From Inia geoffrensis (Eukaryota; Chordata; Mammalia; Artiodactyla; Iniidae): 64,000 bases of DNA. The number at the start of each line of letters is the position of its first letter. Position 1 is the first letter of the stretch. The position numbers were made by a program, and so were the translations under genes. Below are positions 10,471-22,439 of the stretch, one piece after another. Location: the NCBI GenBank assembly GCA_036417435.1, contig CM070905.1:17523592-17587591 (forward strand), read 5' to 3'. The notes beneath the pieces are model-generated. The model saw nothing but the letters and a program-made list of their open reading frames with translations. It made no database searches and was not told the DNA's origin.

Positions 10471-10662
10471 GGGCTTCCCTGGTGGCGCAGTGGTTGAGAG
10501 TCCGCCTGCCGATGCAGGGGACACGGGTTCGTGCCCCGGTCCGGGAAGATCCCACATGCCGCGGAGCGGCTGGGCCCGTGAGCCATGACTGCTGAGCCTG
10601 TGCGTCCGGAGCCTGTGCTCCGCAACGGGAGAAGCCACAATGGTGAGAGGCCCGCGTACCGC

Positions 10663-10690
<28 letters not shown>
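10471..10690 (+). mobile_element. Young CHR-type SINE, plus strand
   Basis: Full-length copy: head GGGCTTCCCTGGTGGCGCAG, A box at 10483-10493 (TGGCGCAGTGG), B-box-like GGTTCGTGCCC at about 10526, and a tail of about 28 A. The target duplication GTAGTATGTT, with preceding A run, lies at 10461-10470 and 10691-10700. Confidence 0.94.
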
Positions 10691-10693
<3 letters not shown>

Positions 10694-10915
10694 GTATGTT
10701 GGTATGATGTAGTTGCAAAATTACAAAAAAAAAAAAACAAACCTGGAAACAGGGGGATTGATTTGAACAAGACTAAATTCATGTCAAGCCATCTAATTTG
10801 AGATTTTGGAGTCCCACATTTCCTTGCCTCAAATAGGGTCTGGCTCAACTCCAGAGCACAGCAGTGGACTGAGAATGGAGATGGAGCCTGTCAACTGGCC
10901 CCCTCTGTTGGGATG

Positions 10916-10979
10916 GCAGCTCATTCAGGGCTTGTAAATCTGATGTTCATTGAACTTGATGACACTGAGTTCAAAGAGT
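10916..10979. repeat. Right arm of the 64-bp imperfect inverted repeat
   Basis: Partner of 9478-9543. Most differences from the left arm have C (or G) in the left arm and T in the right arm. The flanking DNA outside each arm does not match. Confidence 0.8.
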
Positions 10980-11149
10980 GCACAGAATTCGGATGGTCAG
11001 GAGTTCTTTGTGATCCAGGACGTGGGCAGGCCTGAGGATACCTGCGCTCCTGACTCATGGTCTCCTTATCTCTCAGAAAAGCAGGTAAGAGTCCTCTTGC
11101 CAAAAATGGTAGGCAGCCAGGAGCCTAGCCTATAGAATGTGTCTATTGT

Positions 11150-13930
11150 GAGGCTCGCCTGCAAAGTATCTCAGCACATATACGTATCCCTGAATGAGTC
11201 TTTGTTTGGTTTTCACAATTTTGGAAGCGTTATAGAAATGGAGTCACGTGTTCATTCACGAATGGCTCCTTTCACTCAACATTGTTGCTGAGATTTTTTC
11301 CCCAAGTTAATGCATGAGCTGTCATGCATTCATTTTTCAGTGTATATAGCACAATTTATGCATTCATTTTCTCCTGGGTGGATATTTGTGTTGTTTCCAG
11401 TTTTTTTCTTTTGTTTTTAACAACAGTTCTGTTACAAAGATTCTTGTGCTCCTCTCCTGGAGTTTGTATGGAAGAATTTCTCTAAGGGGTACATAGTGGA
11501 ATTTCTGGGCCATGCGGCATCTTTAGCTTTTCTAGATAAAGCCAATTTTTTCCCCAAAGTACTAATTTACACATCCACCAGTAGTGCTTTGCTCACATCC
11601 GTGGTATTGTCTGAATTACTAATTTTTGCCAGTCTGGTGGCATAAAATAGTATTTCCTCCTTGTTTTAATTTACAGTCCATGTTTAATCATGAAATTGAG
11701 CATTTTTTCATACGCTATTATCTGTGTTTCCTTTCCTATAATGTTCCTGCTCTCATATTTTCTCTATTTGTATAGTGTGGTTTACCTGTTTCTTAGTGAT
11801 TTTTAGGAGTTATTTGTATATTCTGGATAATAATCTCTTTTGTTTATATGTGTTACAAATACTTTCTCCCTGCTTGGAGCTTTTATTTTCACTCTTTTTG
11901 TAGTCTTACAGCAGTTCTTAAGGTGGTAGAATTATCAGTCTTTTCCTCGCTGCCTTGCACTTTTGTGTAACATTTAAGAAATCCTTCCCTACCCTGAAGC
12001 CTTAAAGATGTTCTGTGTTTTTTCTAAAAGGGCTTAGAATTTTGTCTTTTACCTTTGAGCCCTTAATCGTTCTGAATTGATTTTTGTACGTGGAGTGATA
12101 CAGAGTTCCAATTTCATTTAGTTTCCATATGAATAATTACTGAATAGTGTATAGCACTTCCCCGCTTTTCTGTAATGCCACTTTTTCCATTTATCAAATT
12201 TCCAAATATGCTTAGGTCTGTGTCTAGGCTGTTTTGTGACAGTGGTCTTTCTGTCTGTCCCTGCACTAATATCTCACTCTCTTTATTATTATTTTATAAT
12301 GAGGCTTGATAGCTAAGAAGGTAAATTCCTCCTCTCTGTTCTTTTTTCTTGTAGGCTGTGTTGTCTAGTCTCGGACTTTTGCCCTGCCACATAAATATTA
12401 GAGCCAGCTTGCCAACTTCCATGAAAAACCATGTTGGTATTTTTACTGGAAATGCATTAAATCTCGAGCTCAAATTTGGAAAAATGGACATATTTTCCTT
12501 ACATTTTTATTGCTATTGTAAATGATAACTTTATCAAATTAAATTTTCCAAATGTTACTGGTGTGTAAAAATGCAATTGCCTTGTTTATATCGTGTTTAT
12601 AACTGGCAACCTTGCCAAACTCTTATTATTATAACAAATTGTCTATGACTCTATGCAAACAATCATATCATCTGTGAATAATGATAGTGTGGTGTCTTCC
12701 TTTCTAATCCTTATACCTTATAAATCTTTCTTTTTTTCCTTACTGTACTGGCTAGGAAGTGGTAAAAGCAGGGATTCTTGTCTTGTGCCTGCTTGCTAAA
12801 GGATCTGCTTTCTCAATTTCATCATTAAGTGTGGCATTTGCTGTTAAGTTTTCTTTGTACGCTGATGTTCTTTATCAGGTTTAAAAAATTCCATTCTATT
12901 CCTGATTTGTTAAGAGTCTCTATCATTAAGTTAATGTTGGATTTTATGAAACAGTTTTTCTGCTTTTACTGAGAGAATGCCATGTGAATTTTCTCACTGG
13001 ATCTGTGAACATGGTAAATTATATCAGTCCATTTCAAATGTTGAACCAGTCTTGGATTTCTGGGTTAAGCCCTTATTCCAATTTAGTCATGATTTGTTGT
13101 CACCTTATATATTGTTCATTCCATTTGCTGATATTTTGTTTAGGATATTTGTATCTATGTTCACTGAGTAAAATCAGCCTACAATTTTCCTTTCTCATAT
13201 TGTCCTCATCTGCTTTGGGTATGAAGGATTGTTACTAGCGTCATAAATAGAGTGTTCTTTCTTTTTCTATTCTAAGAGTTTGTGTAATATTTTAATAATC
13301 TGTTTCTTTAAGTCCGGTGAAACCTACTTATAAGGCTAGCATTTTCCTAATGGGAAGAGTCCCTATTAATAATTCAATTTATTTGATTCAATGATTATAG
13401 ACTGTTTAATTTTTCTATTACTTTTAAGTCAGTTTCAATACTGACTTATAATACTGACTTCAATACTGAGTTATATTTTCCCACTAATTTGTCCATTTCA
13501 CCTAAGTTCTATCTTATTATGTTTAATCTCTGCTGTATCTGCTGCATGGTCCCTTTCTTATTCCTCATATCTGTTTCTGTCTTCCTTCTTTGTCTCATCA
13601 ATTTTTCTGGAAGTTTGTCAGTTTAGTCATATCAAAGAACAAAATCTTTGTATTGATCATCATTTTATTCTATATTTTACTCTGTTTACTACTTCATTAA
13701 TTTCTTCTCAAATATTTATTATTTTCTTTATTCTACTTTCTTTTAACTATTTTAATGTCCTTGTACTAACTTCTTAAATTGAATGCTCAATTCCTTGATT
13801 TTTAGCCACTCTTATTTCGTAACATATGCATTTAAAACTATAAATTTCCCTCCAAATACCACCTTAGCTGCATCTCACAAATTTAGGTATATAATATTTT
13901 CAGTATTTACAAGTCAAAGTGTGTATTTTA
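11150..13930 (-). mobile_element. Ancient L1M copy, minus strand (3'UTR and ORF2)
   Basis: AT-rich sequence reading, on the minus strand, as L1 ORF2 followed by the 3'UTR. Landmarks on the + strand are the antisense 3' end at about 11330-11700 (GGTGGATATTTGTGTTG, ACATCCACCAGTAGTG), the antisense ORF2 phrases at 12060-12540 (CTGAATTGATTTTTGTACGTG, GGAAATGCATTAAATCT), and the reverse-transcriptase zone near 13010-13210 (GAACCAGTCTTGGATTTCTG, GCTTTGGGTATGAAGGA). Dense stops in all frames show a long-dead copy. The right boundary is approximate. Confidence 0.72.
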
Positions 13931-14735
13931 TTTTTCACAAAGCAGCATATAGTTCAATGATTTTTTACCAAATGAACACTCAAGTAACCACCAACTAGGT
14001 CAAAAAATAGAATATTACATGTACCCCAGAAAACCCCTGAGCATCCCTTCCCATCTCTATACTATCCCCCCTCCCCAAAGCTAACCATTATCCTGAACTT
14101 TATGGTTATCTTTTCCTTTTCTCATAGTTTTAACTCCCAAGTGTTTGCCCCTAAATACAACAGTTTAGTTTTGCCAAGCTGTTTTGGTTTTCTGTTTGTT
14201 TTCTGTTTGTTTATAAATGGGTTCATACAGAGTATATTCTTTTGAATTTAGTTTCTTTCACTCAACATTAGGCTTGTGAAATGCATCCACATTATTGTTT
14301 ATAACTAGAGTTCGTTATAATTGCTTACAATTCTCCATTGTATAAATATATCATGATTAATTATCATTCTACTCTTAATGGACATCTGAGTTAACGCCAA
14401 TTTGGGGCCATTATGAATAATGTTGCTATGAATAATCTTGTAAGTCTCTTAGTGAATATGTGCCTGTATTTCTGTTAATTATACACTTATCAGTAGAATT
14501 ACTAGCTCAAAGGGTATGAGGAGTGTCAACATGAGTAAATAGTGACAATTGTTTTCTAAAAGGGCGGTACCCAATCACACGCCACCAGCAGTGTAACTAC
14601 TGCTCTACATTCTTATCAACATTTGGAACTATTTTTCTTTTCGATTTTAGCCATTCTGATGAGAAGGTAATAATTCCAATTTGCATTTTCCTACTTATAA
14701 TGCTGTTGAATACCTTTTCATGCGTTATTCTCAAG
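13931..14735 (-). mobile_element. Second ancient L1M fragment, minus strand (3'UTR)
   Basis: After the ORF2-like sequence of the previous element, a new antisense L1 3' end begins at about 13931 (AGTTCAATGATTTTTTACC, AACCACCAACTAGGTC). It proceeds through GTTCATACAGAGTATATTC, TTTCACTCAACATTAGG and GATGAGAAGGTAATAATTCC toward its ORF2 side at 14735. The restart of 3'UTR sequence shows that this is a separate insertion from the element at 11150-13930. Confidence 0.6.
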
Positions 14736-16030
14736 AAGAAGAGAATATCAGCCACTGTTAAAGAAAGAATTAGTAAACTGGAAGATAGATTTGGAGAAAC
14801 TATCCAGAATACAGCACAGAATAGGGGAAAAAGATGATTAAACAGAAGTTAAATGACGTGAAAGATAAGGTAAGAATAGTTACCTTAAGGTAAGAATATT
14901 TAACATATAATTACTTGGAATTCTGAAATAAAATAATATAAATAATGGGAATATCTCCTCAACATTTGAGGAGATATTAACTGAATTTTTCAAAGAATTG
15001 ATGAAAATCACAAATCCTCAGAATCAGGAAGCTCTATGAATTTCAAGAGGTGTCAAGTTTAAAAATCCACACATTTTTTCAGTCAAAGAATGCCAAAGAA
15101 ACAAAGAAGCTCTTAAAAGCAACCAGAGAGAAAAGAAAAATTACCTATGATAGAATAACAATTAGATTTACTTCTGACTTCCGAAAGCAACAGATAAAGC
15201 CAGGAGGTAGTAGGACAGTATTTTCAAAAACCCAAGAGAAAGTCTTAGAATGTCGACTTAGAACGTACATCCAGCGATAGTTCCTTGTAGGAACAAGGAT
15301 AAAATATATTTCAGACCAGCAAAGAGTGAAAAAGTATACTAACAGCAGACTCTCAATAAAGCAAAAGACCAGATCATTGGCTAAATGTTGTGGAAGCCAT
15401 TAAAAAACAGGAAATTCAGGCTTCCCTGGTGGCGCAGTGGTTGAGAGTCCGCCTGCCGATGCGGGGGACGCGGGTTCGTGCCCCGGTCCGCGAAGATCCC
15501 ACATGCCGCGGAGCGGCCGGGCCCGTGAGCCATGGCCGCTGAGCCTGCGCGTCCGGAGCCTGTGCTCCACAACGGGAGAGGCCACAACAGTGAGAGGCCC
15601 GCGTACCGCAAAAAAAAAAAAAAAAAAAAAAAACACAAAAAAAAACCCAGGAAATTCATAGGAACCAAAATAGAAGCTATAGTAGATAACTCTGAGGTAT
15701 CAACTCAATGCTCCTCCCCTTTTTTTCTGAAAACTAAAAAAATATAATGTTCAAAAAGTTAACAACATGCTTCTCATACAAATACAAAATAAACATATGT
15801 CAAGATTTGCCCACTTCATTTCTGAGGAAATCAGCAGGATAGTGAGGCTGGTTCAAAGGAGAAGTATAAGTTAAAAGAATATACGGTCCTTAAAGAAAGA
15901 AAATGTTGGAATAATATTGCTAGGTTCGGTACAAAACTAGTTAACATGCTTATGGGCAATAAAACCAAAAACTTTGGTTATATTTTCTACCAGATAGAAA
16001 TCATTTGAATATCTACTGGACAAAATCTAT
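14736..16030 (+). mobile_element. Ancient L1/HAL1-type fragment with ORF1-like remnant, plus strand
   Basis: Between about 14740 and 15330 the plus strand resembles the L1/HAL1 ORF1 C-terminal half. Decayed translation around 15050-15280 includes ATREKRKITYDRITIRFTSDF, close in pattern to the ORF1p RNA-binding and C-terminal domain. Sequence to about 16030 is A-rich and probably belongs to the same element. The orientation is opposite to its left neighbours. A young SINE interrupts it at 15419. Confidence 0.5.
15419..15647 (+). mobile_element. Young CHR-type SINE, plus strand
   Basis: Complete body with A and B boxes and a tail of A interrupted by C (15610-15647). Perfect target duplication CAGGAAATTCA at 15408-15418 and 15648-15658. 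Confidence 0.93.
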
Positions 16031-16249
16031 TAGTTATCACGTAATTTCAGAGTCTTGGCCTTTAATCAGTAGGAGAAAGTGAGTCATATAAAGATACATT
16101 CCTCTAGATAATTAAAGTACCCTAAGGTGGTTAAGCAACACTCCAATATGACATTGAAAGGACAAGCTGTCTTTCTTTTGTCTTATCTCCAAATTTGAGA
16201 TAATTTCTCTTAACAGAATAAATCCCCACCTAATGAACTAAACAATGGC

Positions 16250-16690
16250 AGTAATGCTGGTATCATATGACTCACAGCCTAGGTCACACCTGACCCAACC
16301 TGCACTGCTCAGCTTCGCTACCAGGTGTTGGGAGCTGGAACACCATCCTCAAGACTCCCCTTTGAACTAGGGAGCAAAGTGTGCCATTTTGTGGCAGCCA
16401 TGTTTATCCATGCTCATGCCAAAGAAGTAAAAACCTGGTCTACAGACAAAAAGAAGCATGGATCATCCTTGGAAAGAAGCAAAGAGTCCAGTTGGCCCCA
16501 CGTGAGAGAGAGAAAAGAGAGAGTGAAATAACTACTAGGTTCTTGATGGCTTTCCACTCAGTTCCTAGTTCCAGGCTTTCATGAAACTCAGGCTATAGTT
16601 CTTGGCCTTGATTCTTGAGATACTCCAGCATTCATCCAATAAATTCCCTTTTGTGCTTAAGGAGAGTTAAGTGACTTTAAAAACAAGAAC
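16250..16690 (+). mobile_element. Possible LTR-type relic
   Basis: The 3' part (16590-16670) has an LTR-like ending with TTGATTCTTGAGATACTCC followed by a poly(A)-signal-like CAATAAATTCCCTTTTGTG. The upstream part carries a purine-rich stretch (GAGAGAGAAAAGAGAGAG) at about 16505. No flanking duplication was identified, so family and limits are tentative. Confidence 0.35.
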
Positions 16691-18037
16691 AACATCAAAA
16701 GAGTAATCCATGATTTGAAAACCCAGAGAATCAAGACAGAGAGCAATGAGAGACTTTGTCCAGTCAATGCGGATCCAGAGATCCTGGGGCAAGACCCCCT
16801 TCCTGGGTCAGACGACATCGTTCTTATGTGTTTCCTGTTAACCTAGGGTAATGGTTCTCTGCTATGCAGCTAAGTACCACATAGCAGACAATCAGCTAGG
16901 ACTCATCATGAGCCAAGAGCTGCAATGGGCTAAGCCCATGAACTCATTTACATGATGTATGTGGCAGATCAAGGAAGACAGTCACATCTCTGTTCTTTCC
17001 AGCTCCTTACTGGCCATTCAGATAGCTTACAGCTGACATCTCACAGCACGTGGCATGCCCTCTCTTGCCTACGTTCGTATAAAGAACAGCACAAGAAAAT
17101 CTCTGTAGCTCTTTAGTTTGATTTATCAGGGGGGTGCAGTTATGAAATTAAAATACCGACATCTCCGGTGGAAATTCTCGCTTTTATATTGAATTTTGTT
17201 TTTATATGTTCAAGCTTCCAAGCTAATACTAGACACTAGGCCCTCTCTAGAAAGATGCAAAGAAAAAGGAAAGAGAGCCACAGGGAGGAGGGAGGGAAGG
17301 GCAGTGATGAATGCATGGGAAGGTAGCTGGAGCAGGACAGGACCCTGTGAGAGAGAGAAAATAGGGCCGAAATGACATAAATGAAATCTGACAATCTATG
17401 GCAAACATGGGAAAACCAGATATCACTAATTGTTTGCCCTGTGTTAATCTTTTTCAATTTACCCTGGTGTGTGTGACAGGAAATAAGAAACTGGAAAAGG
17501 GATTTTATGAAAAAGCTTTTCAGAATATGTTAAATAACAAAAGGTCCAGCTCTTTTGTGCAATCACATCAGACAGAAACTCAGCAGGCCCGAGGGCTACT
17601 GCTGCTTCTAATTAGGGCCTCAAGGTAAGGCAGCCCTTTAGGGGGTATCATCCCAGCAAAACATAAATTCCACCTCTGTCTCTAGCAGCAGAAGTCTGGC
17701 TGGGGCTCAGTATGCTGTGTTTGTTCTCAGCTTGCATTAAAAGTGGCCGACCTCACCTGCCTTCCAAACACCCTGCAAGCAATTATTCTAATACCGATGC
17801 TCTTGTTCAAAGGACTCAAAGCATGGGTAACAGATGTTAAATAGAGGAGGAATGAGAAACAAAGCATTTTTCCTTTTTATGTGTATTTTTGTGTGCCTGT
17901 GTGTGTGTGTGGAGGAGGGGTTTTATACGTGAAAGAATTACTACTGCTTTCCTTTGCAGAAAGATGCTGCATCTGTCACACAGGTGTCAGTGCTGAAATC
18001 GTAGGCTCCGGTAGAGGGCCTTACCTCAGCCATGGGT
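16691..18037. other. Unassigned intergenic stretch
   Basis: No gene or confidently named repeat. A purine-rich patch at 17250-17370 and a short GT-rich patch near 17895-17912 are present. Confidence 0.4.
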
Positions 18038-18045
18038 CTCAAGGA

Positions 18046-18233
18046 GAGGGGTTCTCAAACTTTAGTGATCACTAGGATCACCTGGACAGCTTGTCAATCA
18101 ACGGATCACCAGCCTCACGCCCCGAGTTTCTGATTCAGTAGGTCTGAGGGGGTGTCCAAGAATTTGCATTTCTAACAATTTACCGGGTAGGGCTGATGCT
18201 GCCAGTTCAGGAACACCACTTGGAGAACCACTG
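18046..18233 (+). mobile_element. MER5A-type hAT-Charlie nonautonomous DNA transposon
   Basis: The sequence closely follows MER5A. It starts GGGGTTCTCAAACTTTAG, has GTTTCTGATTCAGTAGGTCT and AATTTGCATTTCTAACAA inside, and ends GGAGAACCACTG. The length, 188 bp, fits the family. The flanking octamers CTCAAGGA (18038-18045) and TTCTAGGA (18234-18241) match at 6 of 8 positions, as expected for an old hAT 8-bp target duplication. Confidence 0.88.
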
Positions 18234-18241
18234 TTCTAGGA

Positions 18242-18879
18242 GAGCAAAGAGAAAGTGAAAAGGCAAAGAATCACCCCCTGTGGAACCTCAGGCCCAGCCT
18301 GATTGATTTTTCGAGACAGAGGTGGCAGACAAAGAAAAGACAGCTGTGTTTGGATCTGAGCAGGTATGTGAAACGGCAAGCTGACAGCAGGCAGAAGAGA
18401 GTTTTTAAATGATTGCCAAGTGTGGAACAGTTTGCATGAGGACGGGGTACTTAGCCAGAGGGGGAGTGGGATTCACGTTTACGGCAGGAGGGGGTGTGGG
18501 TCTTCTTAACCCCTGCCCCAGCTTCCTAGGCCTCTGTCAAGGCCTTGGGTGGGACCTGGCTCTTCATTTCTTCCCTCTCTTGAACACTGTGGGTGTCCGG
18601 GCCCCCCAGGCCCAGCCCTGCCCCAGTTATTGCCACGTCTCTTGCCCCTCACTGCCTGTGTCTCCCTTTGTAGGAAAACTGGGCTGGTGAGAAAGGCCCT
18701 TCCTCCCCTTGGCTCCTAGTGAAGGAGGACTGAGAAAGCAGCTGGGTTTTGGCCTGAGCTGCAGGGCACTGTCTGCCTCCAGACTCATTCCCAGCCAAGC
18801 ACCCCTCACACCCAGTCAGTTCTGCCTGGGGTGGGTCATTTTGTCAGCTGTGGGCGCAGGGAACGGGCTCTATCTTACA
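18242..18879. other. Unassigned intergenic stretch
   Basis: Moderately GC-rich, with no gene or repeat recognised. The open frame 18409-18690 has no recognisable domain. Confidence 0.4.
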
Positions 18880-19200
18880 GAGGGTGTTAAAGTAATCAAA
18901 CAAGGAGGCCATTTGACAAGGCTCTAATGCCATGGCAGCCTGCTCAAACCAAAGTCTAATCCTGTAAATGCCTCAAAGTCACAAAATCAAGATGCTAAGG
19001 ACAACCAATCACAAACACCCAGCCAGGCTTTACGCTACAGCCAATCAAATAATTTCCTTACTTTTCTTCCCCACTTTCTTTCTATAAGTCTCTCCCCAGC
19101 TCCTGCCTGTCAGAGAGCTCCCAACCATACGTCCAGTTTGGTGCTGCCTGATTCCAATCGATTGTTTTCTCAAACTCTTAAAAATTTTTAATATGCCTCA
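18880..19200 (+). mobile_element. Possible solitary LTR
   Basis: LTR-like content includes two CCAAT-type boxes (ACCAATCACAAAC near 19004, AGCCAATCAAATA near 19040), TATAAGTCTC at about 19083 as a possible TATA element, and a trailing GCTGCCTGATTCCAATCG segment. No flanking duplication was identified, so the limits are approximate. Confidence 0.4.
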
Positions 19201-20055
19201 GTTTATCTTTTAATATGGGAAACAGGAATACAGCATTCATTTTTCCACATGGTTTTCCCTTCCTCACTGACCACCCCTCCACCAGTTCTCAGTGAGATAA
19301 TACAGGCTGTACTAAGGAAACAGCCATGGCTCCTGATCTCAACCACAGGTGGTATGAGCCATGGCAGGACTACCTACGTAATTTTCAGGGCCAGTGTAAA
19401 ATGAAAGTGCAGGGCCCCTTTCTCAACAGTATTAAGAATTTCAAGATGGCACCCGCAGAGCATTAAAGCCAGCTTGAGGCTCCTCTCTGTATTGGGCTCT
19501 GAGCAACCATGCTGGTCGCATGTCCATGGGGCTGGACCTGGTCATGGATTATCTATGGAAGGCTTAGCATTCAGGTAAGAAGCTCTAAGCTCTCCCTAAG
19601 TGTGGCTGCTGCCCCCGCTGGGCTGGAGGGAGCCTAACCTGTGGAAGGAATGGGAAGGAGAGTGACGTCAGACAATCAGGAAATGCAGTCCCTGACCTCA
19701 GAGACTTTCTGGGGCCCCGGGGAAGGCAGGCAGACACCAGCTGCTGAAGAACAGATTCTTGGAACAACCTCCCATGGCCAAGATGATGCGGCTGACTCTA
19801 CATATCTAACTCGGCTTGCTGGCACTTTTCCAGCAAGTTTATCCAGGAAAGGTAAACACAGGAGACCCCTCACTTTCAAGGGCAGGAAAGGTGAGGCTGA
19901 AATTAGGAGGCTCAGGTACTTCTGTATGATCACGGCATTTTGATGTCAGTTTCTGAAAGCCTCTGCCAGTATTCAGAATTCTCATGTGCACATCAGAGAG
20001 CTGAACTACCTGATCTCTAGTCTCTCCCAGCTCTATGAATACGTGCCCAGCCTTC
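19201..20055. other. Intergenic stretch with a possible old repeat
   Basis: Around 19385-19500 the sequence (GTGCAGGGCCCCTTTCTCAA, AGAATTTCAAGATGGC, AGAGCATTAAAGCCAGC) resembles a mammal-wide repeat seen elsewhere, but I cannot name it. The rest is unassigned. Confidence 0.35.
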
Positions 20056-20570
20056 TTTACAACAAAGTTCCAGGTATCTATTATATACCAAACTGCCCCC
20101 AAAATTGGTGGCTTAAAACAACCACCACTTTACTATCTCACAATTTTGTGGGCTAGAAGTTCAGAGAGGGCTCAGCCATTCAGATTTTCTGTTCCACATG
20201 GTATCGGTGAAGGAGACCCAAGACAGCTGCACTCACATGTCTTGTGGCTTCATGGGGATGCCTGGAAAGCTGAGCCCAGCTGGGACTGTCCTCTGGAGCA
20301 CCCATATGTGGCCTTTCAAACCAGGGGAACTCAAGGTAGTGAATTCTTAGATGGCAGCTCCCATGAGCTTCCCAAAGCTTGGGGCTCCCAGAAGAGCATT
20401 CCAAGGAGCCCAGCAGGGAGTTTAAAGTCTAGACATGGAATTCCCAGAATGCCACTTCCACTGCATTCTGTAGGTCAAGAAAATCACCAAGGTAAGCTCA
20501 AAGCAAGTAGAGGAGAATTGGATTCCACCCCTCAATGGAAGGAGTAGCAAAGGATTTGGGGGCCATTATT
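20056..20570. repeat. Ancient mammal-wide interspersed repeat
   Basis: Phrases AACTGCCCCCAAAATTGGTGG, CTTAAAACAACCACCAC, GTGGGCTAGAAGTTCAGAG and the closing GGAGTAGCAAAGGATTTGGG follow a widespread mammalian repeat (probably LTR- or DNA-transposon-derived). I recognise the pattern but am not certain of the family name. No coding content: the open frame 20035-20547 is a chance frame through it. Confidence 0.5.
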
Positions 20571-21049
20571 GATTCATTAAGAATGCTGTTTATATAAGAA
20601 AGAAAATAGAGAACTACAATCAGCATCCCCATGGGTCAGAGAAAAAGCCTAGGCTGAATATCAAAATGTTAGGGAATGTACATTTTATGTTTTAAGTTAA
20701 AATTCTTAAGATACATAGGTCCTATTTTTATATTGACTTGTCAACTTTTTTTTTCTTTATTTTGACCAATTGTATGGGATAAGAATCTCTCTATTGAAAG
20801 TTTTTAAAAATTCAAGAACTTAGATCCATCAAATTTTCTTATTTGTCCTTAAGGATTGAAAGCACAAAGCACAGTGTGTGCTTGCTAATTCACTGCAAAA
20901 ACAAAACAATGGGTGCCCACTGTTTTTTGCCCCAGAGCTTCCTGCTACAGCCTCCGTGGTTCATATTGTGAGGCTCCATTTCCTAGAGCTAAACTGCCTT
21001 TGTTGTCGGCCATCTGCACGCCTTTCCACTTCATCTTGGCTGAACTTGC

Positions 21050-21700
21050 CATTTTCCAGAGCACATCTCAGCCCCATTCCTCTCAAACACATAGACTCTC
21101 TTCCTCTGACTGCTTCTAACTTAAGGTGGGTAACGCTCCTCCCTCCAGAATTCCAAGGAAAACCAATGTTTTCCTAACTCCGATTTTGAAATGCCCACCA
21201 TCTACCAACCCCTCTCTGAAGTCATTGCTGCTCAGTTTCACTAACAATCCAACCCCAGGGGCCATCACATCCTCAGCTCCTACAGACCCAGTCAATGGCC
21301 CGTCAGACCCTGCACACCTCAGAGTCCTCTCATCCTTTTTTGCCCTCTCATCCTCTTAAGGATCTCTGGGCTTCCCCGCCCATTTCCCCACACCTAGGGT
21401 GCCTTCTCCAGTAGTCGCTGGCAAAACAGTACCTACACTTTCAGACTATCCTTCCCCATTAAGCCTTTTCCAACTAACTTCACCCATGGCTGTCCTTGCC
21501 GCACTTTAAATCCCAACAATCCTTCGGCCTGTGCTCCACACCACCTCTCTCCCTGTGGCCTGTGCATCACATGCAGACTGCTTCTAGCTTGTGACACGTC
21601 TCTTGTCATTCCCTCCAAAATACAAACACACTGAGAGCAGAGACTATGGTTTATGGGTGGGGGGTGGGTAGTTATTCCTGTTATTCAGTGTAGAGAACAG
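21050..21700 (+). mobile_element. Possible L2 LINE relic
   Basis: A cytosine-rich, protein-free stretch ends in CTGAGAGCAGAGACTATGG and CAGTGTAGAGAACAGAG, resembling a decayed L2 3' end. Weak similarity only. A GGGTGGGGGGTGGG patch lies at about 21655. Confidence 0.35.
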
Positions 21701-21764
21701 AGTTGGGTTTCACAATATATACTCTAAAGATGCATATTAAAATTAAAAGTCTAAAAATGTACAT

Positions 21765-21860
21765 ATTTTATTTTTTACTGAAGTATCTGATTTATACAAT
21801 ATTGTGTTAGTTTCTGCTGTAGAGCAGTGATTCAGTTTATATATATATTTTAAATGTATA
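21765..21860 (-). mobile_element. L1 3'UTR fragment, cetartiodactyl type, minus strand
   Basis: TTTTTTACTGAAGTATCTGA, then GTTAGTTTCTGCTGTAGAGC and AGTGATTCAGTTTATATATA, form the antisense of the L1 3'UTR found in cow and whale genomes. Short and truncated. Confidence 0.7.
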
Positions 21861-22220
21861 TAAATTGTGCCAGACACTGGACTAAGCACTATATGTTATC
21901 TAATTCATACATTTAATTCTCATCCTATACCACTATTAGTCCCTCTCAGGTCTAATTTTAACAAAATTCCACCAAAAGGAAAGAATTTGGATGCCCCACG
22001 TAGTTCAGGAGAATGGGATTTGACATCTGGGACAAGCACGGCTCAGGATGCCAAATGAGGGCAAGAACATCATCAGGTGGTGTCAATGGCAGTGATTTCC
22101 TGGCAGGTAAGCTGCAGTTGTGTTAGGAGGAACATGGCTCTGACAGCAGGCAGGGAAGGAAATATAAGCCTGAGCCATGGGAAGCAGGCATTTGTGAGCA
22201 GCAGGCAAGAAGTGGGTTTC

Positions 22221-22425
22221 TGGGCTTCCCTGGTGGCGCAATGGTTGAGAGTCCACCTGCCGATGCAGGGGACGCGGGTTCGTGCCCCAGTCCGGGAGGA
22301 TCCCACATGCCGCTGGAGCGGCTGGGCCCGTGAGCCATGGCCGCTGAGCCTGCGCGTCCGGAGCCTGTGCTCCGCAACGGGAGAGGCCACAGCAGTGAGG
22401 GGCCCGCGTACCACACACACAAAAA
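22221..22425 (+). mobile_element. Young CHR-type SINE, plus strand, atypical CA-containing tail
   Basis: Complete body. The usual long poly(A) is replaced by a CACACACAC tract and only seven A (about 22412-22427). The flanking duplication AAGAAGTGGGTTTC (22207-22220) against AAGAAGTGGATTTC (22426-22439) has one mismatch. Also one extra T in the head region and CGCTGGAGCGG instead of CGCGGAGCGG, both signs of decay. Confidence 0.92.
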
Positions 22426-22439
22426 AAGAAGTGGATTTC

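Noticed and set aside
10471..10545. tRNA-like A and B boxes in SINEs as possible tRNA genes
   Set aside because: The heads are tRNA-derived, but they lack a complete cloverleaf and are followed by SINE bodies and poly(A) tails.
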